NCBI RefSeq assembly: GCF_001584165.1
Contig: NZ_CP013233.1
Location: forward strand, 620,001-684,000
Direction of reading: 5' to 3'
Length of the DNA stretch: 64,000 bases
Source: Collimonas arenae
Lineage (GTDB): Bacteria; Pseudomonadota; Gammaproteobacteria; Burkholderiales; Burkholderiaceae_D
Under the pieces are notes generated by a model. It saw only the letters and a list, made by a program, of their open reading frames with translations. It was not told where the DNA came from and did not search any database. Positions 10,013 to 18,603 of this stretch are shown in pieces (positions within the stretch are counted from its first letter, which is position 1; each line of letters begins with the position of its first letter). A program made the translations under genes and the position numbers.

Positions 10013-10819
10013 ATGAAACTGCGCATCGCCACCTACAACATTCACAAGGGCGTTTCATCGCTGGGCAATCGGCCTCGCGTGCATGCGTTGAAACAGGCAT
10101 TGACACAAATGGAAGCGGACGTCTTCTTCCTGCAGGAAGTGCAAGGCCGGCACGACCTGCTGGCCGCGCGCCATGCAGCGCACTGGCCGGATCAGCCGCA
10201 GCACGATTTCCTCGCGGGCGATTCGCATCATGCGGCCTATGGCATGAATGCGGTGTATGACCACGGCCATCACGGCAACGCGTTGCTGAGCCGCTTCGAA
10301 ATCGCCTCGCAAAGCAACCAGGATGTTTCGGACCATGCCTATGAGGCACGCGGTATTCTGCATTGCGTGCTGAAAACCGGCAGCGCCGATATTCATTGCT
10401 ATGTGGTGCACCTGGGCCTGTTTGGTGGTGGCCGGCGGCGTCAGACAGCAGCCTTGATCGAGGCAGTGCGCAGCTCTTCGCCACCGGATGCGCCGCTGAT
10501 CATCGCCGGTGATTTCAACGATTGGGGCAATCGCCTGAGCGACCTGTTACGCATGCGTCTCAACGTCGCTGAAATATTCGACGAGCGCATAGCCGCAACC
10601 GGTGTCATGCGTGGCGTCGGTTCCTACTTGCAGCAACTGATGGGGCGCACGCCCAAGCTGAAGCCCGCTCGCACTTTTCCTGCCGCGTTTCCGTGGCTGC
10701 GTCTCGACCGCATTTATTTGCGCGGCTTTACGGTAGAATCCGCTGAAGTCCTGCACGGTGCGGAGTGGGCGAAATTGTCGGATCACGCACCGATCGTGGC
10801 AACGCTGAAATTATTGTAG
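10013..10819 (+). CDS. Endonuclease/exonuclease/phosphatase (EEP) family protein
   Basis: 268 residues with the EEP fold motifs in order: TYNIHKG (Asn9), FLQEVQ (Glu42), a catalytic GDFNDWGN in the second half, and C-terminal SDHAPI. These are the metal- and phosphate-binding residues of Mg-dependent phosphodiesterases. No signal peptide is seen. It stands directly upstream of cardiolipin synthase clsB, a pairing seen elsewhere (the YbhP/ClsB neighbourhood of enterics), which hints at phospholipid metabolism. The substrate is unknown. Confidence 0.8.
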   Translation: MKLRIATYNIHKGVSSLGNRPRVHALKQALTQMEADVFFLQEVQGRHDLLAARHAAHWPDQPQHDFLAGDSHHAAYGMNAVYDHGHHGNALLSRFEIASQSNQDVSDHAYEARGILHCVLKTGSADIHCYVVHLGLFGGGRRRQTAALIEAVRSSSPPDAPLIIAGDFNDWGNRLSDLLRMRLNVAEIFDERIAATGVMRGVGSYLQQLMGRTPKLKPARTFPAAFPWLRLDRIYLRGFTVESAEVLHGAEWAKLSDHAPIVATLKLL

Positions 10820-10910
10820 CGATCCGTTTTCGTTTGATGGATCGCCGCATGGATCACTTGACGAAAACTGACCAGATGCCGCTTAGTCTCAATCCCCTCA
10901 GTCTCTTTCC

Positions 10911-12074
10911 ATGCGCCCGGTAAGTTTCAGCGCAAGCAATCACATCACGCTGTTGCATAGCGGCGCAGCGTTCTTTCCGGCGCTGATTGCTGCCATTGAT
11001 GCCGCTCGCTTTGAGATCTACCTGGAAACGTATATCTTCGCCGCCGATGAGACGGCAGCGCAGGTGCAACTGGCGCTTGAGCGCGCCGCGCAGCGCGGCG
11101 TCAAGGTCCGGGTCATTACGGACTGGTTAGGCACCGGACGTCAGCGTTCGCTCACCTTAAGTCAGGAATTCCAGGCCGCTGCGGTCATGCATCGCGCCTT
11201 CAATCCATGGTTCCGCCGCGGCGTGGCGCGCATGCATCGCAAGATGTGCGTGGTGGATCGCCAGACCGGCTTCGTCGGCGGCTTGAATATCATCGACGAC
11301 ATGGTGTCCGACGATGACCGGCGATTGCCGTTGCCGGCGCCGCGTTGGGATTTTGCGATAAGCATCGGCGGTCCGCTGGTGACGGTCATTCATGTCGAGC
11401 TGGAGGCGCAATGGCTGCGTATCGGTGAGATGAAACTGCTGGAACGCTTTCAGCAATTCAAGCGCAGCCGTATCAGCACGGCCGGTGCGACGCAGGGCGC
11501 TGCGCTGGCCGGGCTGGTGCTGCGCGATAACCTGCGCAATCGCCGCACCATCCAGCGCGCGTACTTGCAGGCGCTTGGCCGCGCCAGGCAGAGCGCACTG
11601 CTGACCAGTCCTTATTTCGCGCCTGGTCGCAAGTTGCGGCGCGCTTTGGAAATGGCTGCCAAGCGTGGCGTCGAAGTGACCTTGTTGCTTGGTGTTGGGC
11701 ATTATCGCCTGCAGGATGCAGTAAGCCATTCTTATTATCCCAAGCTGTTGAAGGCCGGAGTCAGGATTGTTGAATACCGGAAGACAGCGTTGCACGCGAA
11801 GGTAGCGGTCGTAGACGACAACTGGGCAACAGTAGGGTCCAGCAATTTCGACGGCCTGAGCCTGCTGGTGAATCAAGAGGCGAACGTGGTGATCAACGAC
11901 GCCGAATTTTCACGCACCTTGCGGCGGCAGATAGAGGAAGGTATCGCCGACGGGGTGGAAGTGGAGGCCAAGGCCTTTGCCAATCTTTCCTGGTTTTCAC
12001 GCGCGCGTTACGGCACGGCTTTCTTTTTGTACCGGATGTTGATGCGGATCATCGCCATCGATTATCGCGAATAA
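10911..12074 (+). CDS. clsB: Cardiolipin synthase B (phospholipase D superfamily)
   Basis: 387 residues with two HKD catalytic motifs: HRKMCVVD (H109, K111, D116) and HAKVAVVD in the C-terminal half, each followed by a GG/GSSN-type turn (GGLN, GSSN). This is the bipartite active site of PLD-type cardiolipin synthases. It lacks the N-terminal transmembrane pair of ClsA, matching ClsB. It acts at the inner membrane, making cardiolipin from phosphatidylglycerol or a phosphatidylglycerol/phosphatidylethanolamine pair. It follows the EEP gene by 91 bp. Confidence 0.87.
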   Translation: MRPVSFSASNHITLLHSGAAFFPALIAAIDAARFEIYLETYIFAADETAAQVQLALERAAQRGVKVRVITDWLGTGRQRSLTLSQEFQAAAVMHRAFNPWFRRGVARMHRKMCVVDRQTGFVGGLNIIDDMVSDDDRRLPLPAPRWDFAISIGGPLVTVIHVELEAQWLRIGEMKLLERFQQFKRSRISTAGATQGAALAGLVLRDNLRNRRTIQRAYLQALGRARQSALLTSPYFAPGRKLRRALEMAAKRGVEVTLLLGVGHYRLQDAVSHSYYPKLLKAGVRIVEYRKTALHAKVAVVDDNWATVGSSNFDGLSLLVNQEANVVINDAEFSRTLRRQIEEGIADGVEVEAKAFANLSWFSRARYGTAFFLYRMLMRIIAIDYRE

Positions 12075-12099
12075 ATACGGATTGACGCAGGCACATGTC

Positions 12100-12138
12100 G
12101 TTACCGGATACTGCACCAACGGCGCAACATCCGGTAAC
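12100..12138. terminator. Inverted repeat between convergent clsB and the anti-sigma gene
   Basis: GTTACCGGAT (12100-12109) and ATCCGGTAAC (12129-12138) are perfect complements separated by 19 bases, in the 66-bp gap between two converging genes. There is no T run on either side, so it may be a weak or factor-assisted bidirectional terminator. Confidence 0.45.
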
Positions 12139-12140
12139 GG

Positions 12141-12857
12141 CTAGATTTGTACCCAGGCACCCTTGAAGACGACCGGTCCGGTCGGGCCGTCAGCCTTCGG
12201 CGATCCACCCTTCGGCTCCAACGTGACTGCCAACAACGGGACAGTCTGCGGCGTGGTACCGGCAGGCAGCGCCAGCGTCGCGCTGCCGTTTGCCGCCAGC
12301 AGGCCAAGCGAACGCGGATGGCCTTCTTTTGGTACCGCCCACAATTCCAAACTCTTGTCGGCGGCAATTGCCTGCGGCGCGACGACCTTGACTACCAGAT
12401 GGCCGCCTTGGACGTCGCCGGTGACGACGGCAATCGGCTGTGCCTGTTCGTTGCTCAGCATGGCGACATAGGAAGTGACCGGCGCGACCGGCTCCAGCTG
12501 CTTGGTCAGCAATAACGAGGTCAGGATCAGGGCGGCAGTGGTTGACACCAGCCCCAGCCCGCGCCAGAAACTCAGGTCTTCGCGCAGCTCCAGCCAGAAT
12601 GACTGCTTGCGTTGCGGCTTGGTTTTCAGGCCAAGCCGGGTTTCAATTGCCGGCCATACCGAGGCCGACGGTTCTGCGGCAGGCGCCAGTTCAGCCATTG
12701 GCTGTAGACGATCCTGCCACTCGGCGACAGCTTTGCGCAACACTGCCTGCTGCCGCAGTAGGCTTTCAAAGCGCCGGCGCGCTCCGCCACGCAACGTGCC
12801 CAGCACGTATTCGGCTGCCAGTTTATCGACCAGGGCCGTATTCAGATGAATATCCAT
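12141..12857 (-). CDS. Anti-sigma factor, RskA-like
   Basis: 238-residue membrane anti-sigma factor. It has an N-terminal cytoplasmic zinc-free anti-sigma domain (AAEYVLGTLRGGARRRFESLL, about 14-34), one transmembrane segment at about 99-118, and an extracytoplasmic C-terminal domain like RskA (DKSLELWAVPKEG.., LPAGT). ATG 12857 overlaps the sigma-factor stop as ATGA; a TTG one codon upstream is less likely. It should sequester the neighbouring sigma factor until an envelope signal triggers its release. The signal is unknown. Confidence 0.85.
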   Translation of the reverse strand: MDIHLNTALVDKLAAEYVLGTLRGGARRRFESLLRQQAVLRKAVAEWQDRLQPMAELAPAAEPSASVWPAIETRLGLKTKPQRKQSFWLELREDLSFWRGLGLVSTTAALILTSLLLTKQLEPVAPVTSYVAMLSNEQAQPIAVVTGDVQGGHLVVKVVAPQAIAADKSLELWAVPKEGHPRSLGLLAANGSATLALPAGTTPQTVPLLAVTLEPKGGSPKADGPTGPVVFKGAWVQI

Positions 12858-13462
12858 CAAATACTCCCGAGCTTGCCGAGGCAGGTTTTCAGACGCTCCA
12901 GCCCGCGTCGAATCCAGGTCTTGACCGTGCCGATCGGCAATTTCATTTGTTCCGCTACCTCGCTGTGCGACAGGTCATGATAGAAGGACAGCGCAATGGC
13001 TTGACGATGCAATCCCTCCAGGCGCCCCAGGCAATTCGCCAGTGCCTTTGCATCATCGGTAAGTTGCAGCGCATCCAACGGTGTCGGATCGGCGCTTTCC
13101 ATTGCATTCATGACGTCCTTGTCAAATGTGTCTGCATCGATTTCAACGTCGTGATCGACACGCCGCAAATAATCGAATGCCTTGTTGCGCACGATGGTTG
13201 TCATCCAGGTCATCGGCGCCGCCAGGCTGCTTTGGTAGCTACTGGCGTTGTTCCAGATGCTGACGAAACTTTCCTGCAAGACTTCTTCGGCCCACTCGCG
13301 CTTAACTAGTATACGCAGGGCAAAGCCAAACAGTTTCGGCGACGTTGCGTCGTAGAGCGAGCGAAAAGCAGGGGCGTCCTTGCGCACGACTGCGGCAAGC
13401 CAGATTTTCAGCTGCTCCGGTTGCAGGTCTTTAGATGGCAATTCCGTTTCCTTTACGCACAC
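12857..13462 (-). CDS. ECF-family RNA polymerase sigma factor (SigK-like)
   Basis: 201 residues from GTG 13462. Region 2 (LYDATSPKLFGFALRILV through MTWMTTIVRNKAFDYLRR) and region 4 (LSFYHDLSHSEVAEQMKLP, IGTVKTWIRRGLERLK) are both clear, and region 3 is absent, as in ECF sigmas. It is translationally coupled to the anti-sigma gene downstream. It probably directs its own operon and envelope-stress genes. No obvious target gene lies next to the pair other than mscL, which has its own transcript upstream. Confidence 0.87.
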   Translation of the reverse strand: MCVKETELPSKDLQPEQLKIWLAAVVRKDAPAFRSLYDATSPKLFGFALRILVKREWAEEVLQESFVSIWNNASSYQSSLAAPMTWMTTIVRNKAFDYLRRVDHDVEIDADTFDKDVMNAMESADPTPLDALQLTDDAKALANCLGRLEGLHRQAIALSFYHDLSHSEVAEQMKLPIGTVKTWIRRGLERLKTCLGKLGSI

Positions 13463-13607
13463 TGACCGAGTTGCTGGCGGTTAGTCGCTCAATATTTTTG
13501 TTGTTGGGGAGCCAAGTTGACTACTTCGCAGATTACCGCATGGGAACTTGCCGCGCAACTTACGAAAGCTGCCAGAAACGGATCTGCCCGCGCTGCCTTG
13601 CGTCAAA

Positions 13608-13637
13608 CAAAAAAAGCCCGCTGCGGCGCAACGGGCT
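13608..13637 (-). terminator. Rho-independent terminator after mscL
   Basis: On the minus strand, AGCCCGTTGCG / CGCAGCGGGCT forms a stem that runs into seven T (plus-strand A run 13608-13614), just downstream of the mscL stop. Confidence 0.85.
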
Positions 13638-13663
13638 CTTTGGCTGCCGGAGGGCAGTAAATG

Positions 13664-14074
13664 CTATTTTTTCAGCGAATCACGGATTTCGCGCAATAGT
13701 ACGGTGTTTTCCGGATCGGCTGGCGGCGCTGGCGGAACCGCACCGCGCAATTTGTTGATGACGCGTACCATCTGGAAAATCACGAATGCCAGAATGACAA
13801 AATTCAATGCGATGGTAATGAAGTTGCCGTATGCCAGTACGGCGCCGGCTTTCTTCGCTTCAGCCAGGGTCAGTTGGGTGCCTTGGCCGTTTAGCGGGAA
13901 GTAATGATTGGCAAAATCCAGCCCACCGAAAATCTTGCCGATGACCGGCATGATAATGTCCTGCACCAGGGAATCAACGATTTTGCCGAACGCGCCGCCG
14001 ATAATGACGCCAACCGCCAGATCCATCACGTTGCCTTTGAGTGCAAAGGTCTTGAATTCTTCCATCATGCTCAT
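13664..14074 (-). CDS. mscL: Large-conductance mechanosensitive channel
   Basis: 136-residue inner-membrane channel that opens under membrane tension to release osmolytes. The N-terminus [20 protein letters not shown] and the pore helix [20 protein letters not shown] (TM1, about 15-45) are diagnostic. TM2 lies near 78-100, and the charged tail [11 protein letters not shown] closes it. ATG 14074 gives the canonical start; the longer frame from 14095 adds a non-conserved leader. It forms a homopentamer and stands alone between the sigma pair and the bc1 operon. Confidence 0.96.
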   Translation of the reverse strand: MSMMEEFKTFALKGNVMDLAVGVIIGGAFGKIVDSLVQDIIMPVIGKIFGGLDFANHYFPLNGQGTQLTLAEAKKAGAVLAYGNFITIALNFVILAFVIFQMVRVINKLRGAVPPAPPADPENTVLLREIRDSLKK

Positions 14075-14163
14075 GTTGCGAGTTCTCCATATCAATGTTG
14101 ATCAGTGTGACGATACTTGGATCGCGGCAAGATTGAAAGGGTAAATTTGTCAAATTTAGTCAT

Positions 14164-14182
14164 AAAAAAGCCTGTTGCAGGC
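14164..14182 (-). terminator. Small minus-strand hairpin upstream of mscL
   Basis: GCCTG-TTG-CAGGC (14170-14182) is followed, on the minus strand, by six T (14164-14169). It would stop antisense transcription entering mscL from the petABC side. The 5-bp stem is short, so the call is weak. Confidence 0.35.
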
Positions 14183-14284
14183 ATGTGACAGCGATGAGAT
14201 AGATGTTTCTATGAGGAATTATGCGTAATTTGCAGTAAAGTTCCCCGAAGTTGGCTTATTTTATATATCGGTATATGTATTTCC

Positions 14285-14313
14285 TTTAAAACAGTCTTCA
14301 GCTTCGATATAAT
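14285..14313 (+). promoter_or_regulatory. Predicted sigma-70 promoter of petABC
   Basis: A perfect TATAAT (14308-14313) lies 17 bp after TTTAAA (14285-14290), a weak -35. The predicted start is about 14320, some 50 bp before the petA ATG. The surrounding 14075-14368 stretch is AT-rich and holds no gene. Confidence 0.55.
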
Positions 14314-14368
14314 CTAGGGTTGCTAGAAGTTCCGTCCAGGTTTCGTTTTTTGACTGATTGGGGTTGGT

Positions 14369-14989
14369 ATGAGTAACGAAAAGCAGGTCGATTCCGGTCG
14401 ACGTGGTTTGCTCGTCGCAACATGTGCGGCGGGAGGCGTGGCTGGATTGGCCACGGCGGGGGCTTTTGTCTCCACCTTCCAGCCGTCGGAACGTGCAAAA
14501 GCCGCGGGGGCCCCAGTAGAAGTAGACATTTCCGGCATCAAACCCGGAGAGATGCAAGTTTTCGAATGGCGTGGCAAGCCTGTATGGATCATGAAACGTA
14601 CCCCGGAGCAACTGAAAGGCCTGGAGCATACGGCTTCTGAAGTTGCCGATCCGGAATCGCTCAAACCTTACACCATGGACTTGCCGGATTACTGCAAGAA
14701 CAAGTCAAACAACCGTGGCCACGCCGGCCATGAAGAAACCTTGGTGGTCGTCGGGATCTGCCCGCATCTAGGCTGCTCCCCGTCGCAAAAGTTCACTCCT
14801 GGCGCCCAACCCTCGTTGCCGGACGACTGGCAAGGTGGCTTTTTGTGCCCATGCCACGGTTCCACTTTCGACCTGGCCGGCCGCGTCTTCAAGAACAAGC
14901 CAGCGCCAAACAATCTTGACGTGCCGCGCTACATGTATCTGTCGGACAGCAAGATCCTGATCGGTAAAGACGAGAAAGGCGAGGCTTAA
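14369..14989 (+). CDS. petA: Ubiquinol-cytochrome c reductase, Rieske iron-sulfur subunit
   Basis: 206-residue Rieske protein of the cytochrome bc1 complex. A twin-arginine type N-terminus (SGRRGLLVATCAAGGVAGLA, residues 9-28) doubles as its membrane anchor. The 2Fe-2S cluster boxes are CPHLGC (131-136) and CPCHGS (160-165): C131/H133 and C160/H163 are ligands, with a C136-C162 disulfide. It carries electrons from ubiquinol to cytochrome c1 on the periplasmic side. It is the first gene of petABC, 2 bp before petB. Confidence 0.97.
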   Translation: MSNEKQVDSGRRGLLVATCAAGGVAGLATAGAFVSTFQPSERAKAAGAPVEVDISGIKPGEMQVFEWRGKPVWIMKRTPEQLKGLEHTASEVADPESLKPYTMDLPDYCKNKSNNRGHAGHEETLVVVGICPHLGCSPSQKFTPGAQPSLPDDWQGGFLCPCHGSTFDLAGRVFKNKPAPNNLDVPRYMYLSDSKILIGKDEKGEA

Positions 14990-14991
14990 TC

Positions 14992-16395
14992 ATGGCATTC
15001 CACGAAAAGCAACTGCCGGCCGATGCGCCCATCGCCGACAAGGCGTTGAACTGGGTCGATGCGCGCTTCCCGCTGACTTCCACCTGGAAGGCGCATCTGT
15101 CTGAATACTACGCGCCAAAGAATTTCAATTTCTGGTATGCCTTCGGCTCTCTGGCGCTGCTGGTCCTGGTGATCCAGATCGTCACCGGTATCTTCCTGGT
15201 CATGCATTACAAACCGGACGCCGCCCTGGCATTCGCTTCGGTCGAGTACATCATGCGTGATGTGCCGTGGGGCTGGCTGGTGCGCTACATGCACTCGACC
15301 GGTGCTTCGGCTTTCTTCATCGTGGTTTACCTGCACATGGTGCGCGGCCTGCTGTACGGCTCGTACCGCAAACCACGCGAGCTGGTGTGGCTGTTCGGCG
15401 TCGGCATTTTCCTGTGCCTGATGGGCGAAGCGTTCATGGGCTATCTGCTGCCTTGGGGCCAGATGTCGTATTGGGGCGCCCAGGTGATCGTCAACCTGTT
15501 TGGTGCGATTCCTTTCATCGGCCCTGACCTGTCGTTGTGGATCCGTGGCGACTACGTGGTGTCGGACGCCACCTTGAACCGCTTCTTCTCGTTCCACGTG
15601 ATCGCGATTCCGCTGGTCCTGATCGGCCTGGTTGTGGCGCACATCGTCGCCCTGCACGAAGTCGGCTCGAACAACCCGGACGGCATCGAAATCAAGGACA
15701 AGCTGGACGAAAAGGGCGTACCGCTGGACGGCGTGCCTTTCCATCCTTTCTACTCAGTGCATGACGTGATGGCAGTTGCCGTGTTCCTGATCGTGTTCAG
15801 TGCCGTGGTGTTCTTTGGCCCTGAAATGGGCGGTTACTTCCTCGAGTACAACAACTTCATCCCGGCCGATTCGCTGAAGACGCCGCCGCATATCGCCCCA
15901 GTCTGGTATTTCACGCCTTACTATTCGATCCTGCGCGCGATTACTTCGGACTTCATCATTTATCTGCAAGCTGGTGTGGCAGCGTTCGTGGCATTGCTGT
16001 GGTTCAAATCGAAACTCAGCAGCGTCATCAAGATCGCCGCCACCGTCATCGGCGCAGCGATTATCGCGGCGATGTTCATATTCGACGCCAAATTCTTCGG
16101 CGTGGTGTTGATGGGCGTTTCGGTCATGATCCTGGCAGGCTTGCCTTGGCTGGATCATTCCAAGGTCAAATCGATCCGCTATCGTCCGAGCTGGCACAAG
16201 TACATCTACATCCTGTTCGGCATCACGTTTGTGACCCTCGGCTACCTCGGTGTTCAACCACCGTCGGTAATCGGCAGCTATGTCTCGCAAGTCTGCACGT
16301 TCATTTACTTCGGCTTCTTCCTGTTGATGCCGTGGTGGAGTGCCGCTGGCACATTCAAGCCAGTGCCGGACCGTGTTGTTTATCACCCGCACTAA
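14992..16395 (+). CDS. petB: Ubiquinol-cytochrome c reductase, cytochrome b subunit
   Basis: 467-residue multi-pass membrane subunit with eight or more hydrophobic helices. The N-terminal quartet carries the heme-ligating histidines (RYMHSTGASAFFIVVYLHM and the later RFFSFHVIAIPLVLIGLVVAH), and the Qo-site region is conserved (GYLLPWGQMSYWGA). It catalyses ubiquinol oxidation and quinone reduction in the Q cycle. The C-terminal extension with extra helices is typical of proteobacterial petB. It is cotranscribed with petA and petC. Confidence 0.97.
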   Translation: MAFHEKQLPADAPIADKALNWVDARFPLTSTWKAHLSEYYAPKNFNFWYAFGSLALLVLVIQIVTGIFLVMHYKPDAALAFASVEYIMRDVPWGWLVRYMHSTGASAFFIVVYLHMVRGLLYGSYRKPRELVWLFGVGIFLCLMGEAFMGYLLPWGQMSYWGAQVIVNLFGAIPFIGPDLSLWIRGDYVVSDATLNRFFSFHVIAIPLVLIGLVVAHIVALHEVGSNNPDGIEIKDKLDEKGVPLDGVPFHPFYSVHDVMAVAVFLIVFSAVVFFGPEMGGYFLEYNNFIPADSLKTPPHIAPVWYFTPYYSILRAITSDFIIYLQAGVAAFVALLWFKSKLSSVIKIAATVIGAAIIAAMFIFDAKFFGVVLMGVSVMILAGLPWLDHSKVKSIRYRPSWHKYIYILFGITFVTLGYLGVQPPSVIGSYVSQVCTFIYFGFFLLMPWWSAAGTFKPVPDRVVYHPH

Positions 16396-16411
16396 GCCAG
16401 AGGATAAGAAC

Positions 16412-17176
16412 ATGACATTGCTGAAAAGATTGATTGCGACTCTTGTGCTGCTGCCGGCCCTGGCTTTTGCCGAAGAGGGCGGCTACCCGCTGGATCGTGC
16501 TCCGGAGCAGGGGAATAACCTGTCCGCGCTGCAGAATGGCGCCAAGTTGTTCGTCAACTATTGCCTGAACTGCCACTCTGCATCGTCGATGCGTTACAAC
16601 CGTCTGCGCGATATCGGCCTGACCGAAGAACAGATCAAGAACAATCTGTTGTTCACCACTGACAAAGTCGGTGGCTTGATGACGATCGCAATGGCGCCAA
16701 AAGACGGAAAAGAATGGTTCGGCGCGACACCGCCGGATCTGTCGGTGATCGCCCGCGCCAAGGCTTCCGGCGCCGGTAGCGGTCCGGACTGGCTGTACAC
16801 CTATCTGCGTACTTTCTACAAAGATGACAGCCGTCCAACCGGCTGGAACAACATGGTCTTCCCTAACGTCGGCATGCCGCACGTTTTGTGGGAACTTGAA
16901 GGTATTCGTACTGCCAAATACGAAGACGTGAAAGATCCGCACGAAGAGGGCAAGACCGAACACAAGTTTGTGGGTTTCGAGCAAGTTAAGCCCGGCAAGA
17001 TGAACAAGGTCGAATACGACGTTGCTGTCGCCGACCTGGTTTCCTATCTTGAATGGATGGGCGAACCTGCTCAGAATACCCGCAAGCGCCTTGGCGTCTG
17101 GGTGTTGCTGTACCTCGGCATGTTCTTCGTTCTGGCATGGCGTTTGAACGCGTCATACTGGAAAGACGTCAAGTAG
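16412..17176 (+). CDS. petC: Ubiquinol-cytochrome c reductase, cytochrome c1
   Basis: 254 residues from ATG 16412 (signal peptide MTLLKRLIATLVLLPALAFA). An in-frame upstream start at 16340 lies within petB and would displace the signal sequence. The covalent heme site is CLNCH at residues 51-55. The distal methionine ligand probably lies in the VFPNVGMPHVLW region. A C-terminal transmembrane anchor (GVWVLLYLGMFFVLAW) holds it in the membrane. It accepts electrons from the Rieske protein and passes them to soluble cytochrome c. Confidence 0.96.
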   Translation: MTLLKRLIATLVLLPALAFAEEGGYPLDRAPEQGNNLSALQNGAKLFVNYCLNCHSASSMRYNRLRDIGLTEEQIKNNLLFTTDKVGGLMTIAMAPKDGKEWFGATPPDLSVIARAKASGAGSGPDWLYTYLRTFYKDDSRPTGWNNMVFPNVGMPHVLWELEGIRTAKYEDVKDPHEEGKTEHKFVGFEQVKPGKMNKVEYDVAVADLVSYLEWMGEPAQNTRKRLGVWVLLYLGMFFVLAWRLNASYWKDVK

Positions 17177-17181
17177 CATTT

Positions 17182-17240
17182 CATACCCGCGATTTTGCGG
17201 GTATGCGTTTTGGGGTGAGCCGTATGGGTCTCACCCTTTT
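17182..17240 (+). terminator. Two hairpins between petC and sspA
   Basis: CATACCCGC / GCGGGTATG (17182-17204) is followed by a short GTTTTGG. A second stem, GGTGAG / CTCACC (17213-17235), runs into CTTTTG. The first probably ends most petABC transcripts; the second could act as a partial terminator or attenuator before sspA. Confidence 0.55.
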
Positions 17241-17260
17241 GTTTCTAAGGAACTATAAAA

Positions 17261-17871
17261 ATGATGGTTCTCTATTCGGGTACAACCTGCCCATTTTCAC
17301 AACGCTGCCGTCTCGTTCTGTTCGAGAAAGGCATGGACTTCGAAATTCGCGATGTCGACCTGTTCAACAAGCCGGAAGATATTTCGACGATGAATCCGTA
17401 CGGCCAAGTGCCGATCCTGGTCGAGCGCGACCTGATTCTGTACGAGTCCAACATCATCAATGAATACATCGATGAGCGCTTCCCGCATCCGCAACTGATG
17501 CCGGCTGATCCGCTGATGCGCGCACGTGCACGCCTGATGCTGTTCAACTTTGAGAAAGAGCTGTTCATCCACGTGCACACGCTGGAGAACGAAAAGCCAA
17601 AGGCGCGGAAAAGAGCCACGAGAAGGCGCGTTCGGAAATTCGCGATCGCCTGACCACGCTGGCGCCATTGTTCTTGAAGAACAAGTACATGCTGGGTGAT
17701 GAGTTCTCGATGCTGGATGTCGCCATCGCACCTTTGCTGTGGCGTCTGGATCACTACGGTATCGAGCTGTCGAAGACAGCTGCGCCGCTGATGAAGTATG
17801 CTGAACGCATTTTCTCGCGTCCGGCTTATATCGAAGCGCTGACACCATCCGAAAAGGTCATGCGTCGTTAA
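17261..17871 (+). CDS. sspA: Stringent starvation protein A, GST-fold (one frameshift as given)
   Basis: About 203 residues once one base is restored. The N-terminal thioredoxin-like domain (MMVLYSGTTCPFSQRCRLVL, then NPYGQVPILVERD and the ESNIINEYI signature) and C-terminal helical GST domain (MLGDEFSMLDVAIAPLLWRL) match SspA, an RNA polymerase-associated transcription factor. The reading frame breaks near 17605-17608 (AAGGCGCGG, expected AAGGCGGCGG); both sides align to one protein, so a dropped G is likely. It lies between petABC and sspB, the usual betaproteobacterial order. Confidence 0.9.
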
Positions 17872-17886
17872 TTACCGATGCAGACA

Positions 17887-17920
17887 ACTGGCGCGTATCG
17901 CTTTCCGGGTGCGCGCCAGT
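17887..17920 (+). terminator. Inverted repeat after sspA
   Basis: ACTGGCGCG (17887-17895) and CGCGCCAGT (17912-17920) form a strong stem 16 bp after the sspA stop. It lacks a clear T run and probably gives only partial termination before sspB. Confidence 0.45.
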
Positions 17921-17957
17921 CCTTGCTTAATCATTTGTAAAAGTACAGTTTCCGCTC

Positions 17958-18467
17958 ATGTCCGAGATTTCTACCAAACCCTATTTGTTGCGCGCCATCT
18001 ATGAATGGTGCACCGACAATGGTTACACACCGTACCTTGCGGCCAGGGTAGATGCACACACGCGGGTGCCGATGCAGTTCGTCAAGAACGGCGAAATCGT
18101 ATTGAACATCAGTTTCGAGGCCACCAGCGGTTTGAAAATGGACAACGAGTTTGTCAATTTCAGCGCACGCTTCGGTGGTGTATCGCGTGATATTTCGGTG
18201 CCTGTGAATAATGTCATCGCCATTTATGCACGTGAAAATGGTCAGGGAATGGCGTTCGAAGCAACAGCGCCATCCGAATCGGATACCGACGCTGTCGTCG
18301 AACAAGAGGTCAATATTGAGCCGCCAGCACCAGCAACACCGATTTTGACCTCGGTTCCATCACCGGCCGGCGACGTAAAACCGGGCTCATCCGCCACGGA
18401 TCCAGAAAAAGATCCGGAACCACCGAAAAAAGGTGGTGGAAGACCTACCCTAACTCGAATTAAATAG
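17958..18467 (+). CDS. sspB: ClpXP protease specificity-enhancing factor SspB
   Basis: 169 residues. The N-terminal ~110 form the SspB substrate-binding domain (STKPYLLRAIYEWCTDNGYT, then VLNISFEATSGLKM and FGGVSRDISVPVNNVIAIYA). This domain recognises ssrA-tagged proteins. A flexible Pro/Glu-rich linker follows and ends in GGRPTLTRIK, the ClpX-binding tail found at the end of SspB proteins. It delivers tagged substrates to ClpXP. It follows sspA by 86 bp and precedes tRNA-Thr. Confidence 0.95.
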   Translation: MSEISTKPYLLRAIYEWCTDNGYTPYLAARVDAHTRVPMQFVKNGEIVLNISFEATSGLKMDNEFVNFSARFGGVSRDISVPVNNVIAIYARENGQGMAFEATAPSESDTDAVVEQEVNIEPPAPATPILTSVPSPAGDVKPGSSATDPEKDPEPPKKGGGRPTLTRIK

Positions 18468-18492
18468 GTATAATTCTCGACTTCGCAGTTTA

Positions 18493-18568
18493 GCTGGCTT
18501 AGCTCATCTGGTAGAGCACCTGACTTGTAATCAGGGGGTGGCGGGTTCAAGTCCTGCAGCCAGCACCA
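18493..18568 (+). tRNA. tRNA-Thr (anticodon TGT)
   Basis: 76 bases including an encoded CCA. The acceptor arm GCTGGCT pairs with AGCCAGC, the anticodon stem CCTGA/TCAGG encloses loop CTTGTAA (anticodon TGT), and the T arm is GCGGG-TTCAAGT-CCTGC. It starts 25 bp after the sspB stop. Confidence 0.95.
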
Positions 18569-18574
18569 ATATCT

Positions 18575-18602
18575 AAAAGGCCCACCGTCCGGTGGGCCTT
18601 TT
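18575..18602 (+). terminator. Rho-independent terminator after tRNA-Thr
   Basis: AAAAGGCCCACCG and CGGTGGGCCTTTT form a 13-bp stem with a 2-base loop, followed by T-rich sequence. Confidence 0.92.
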
Positions 18603-18603
18603 T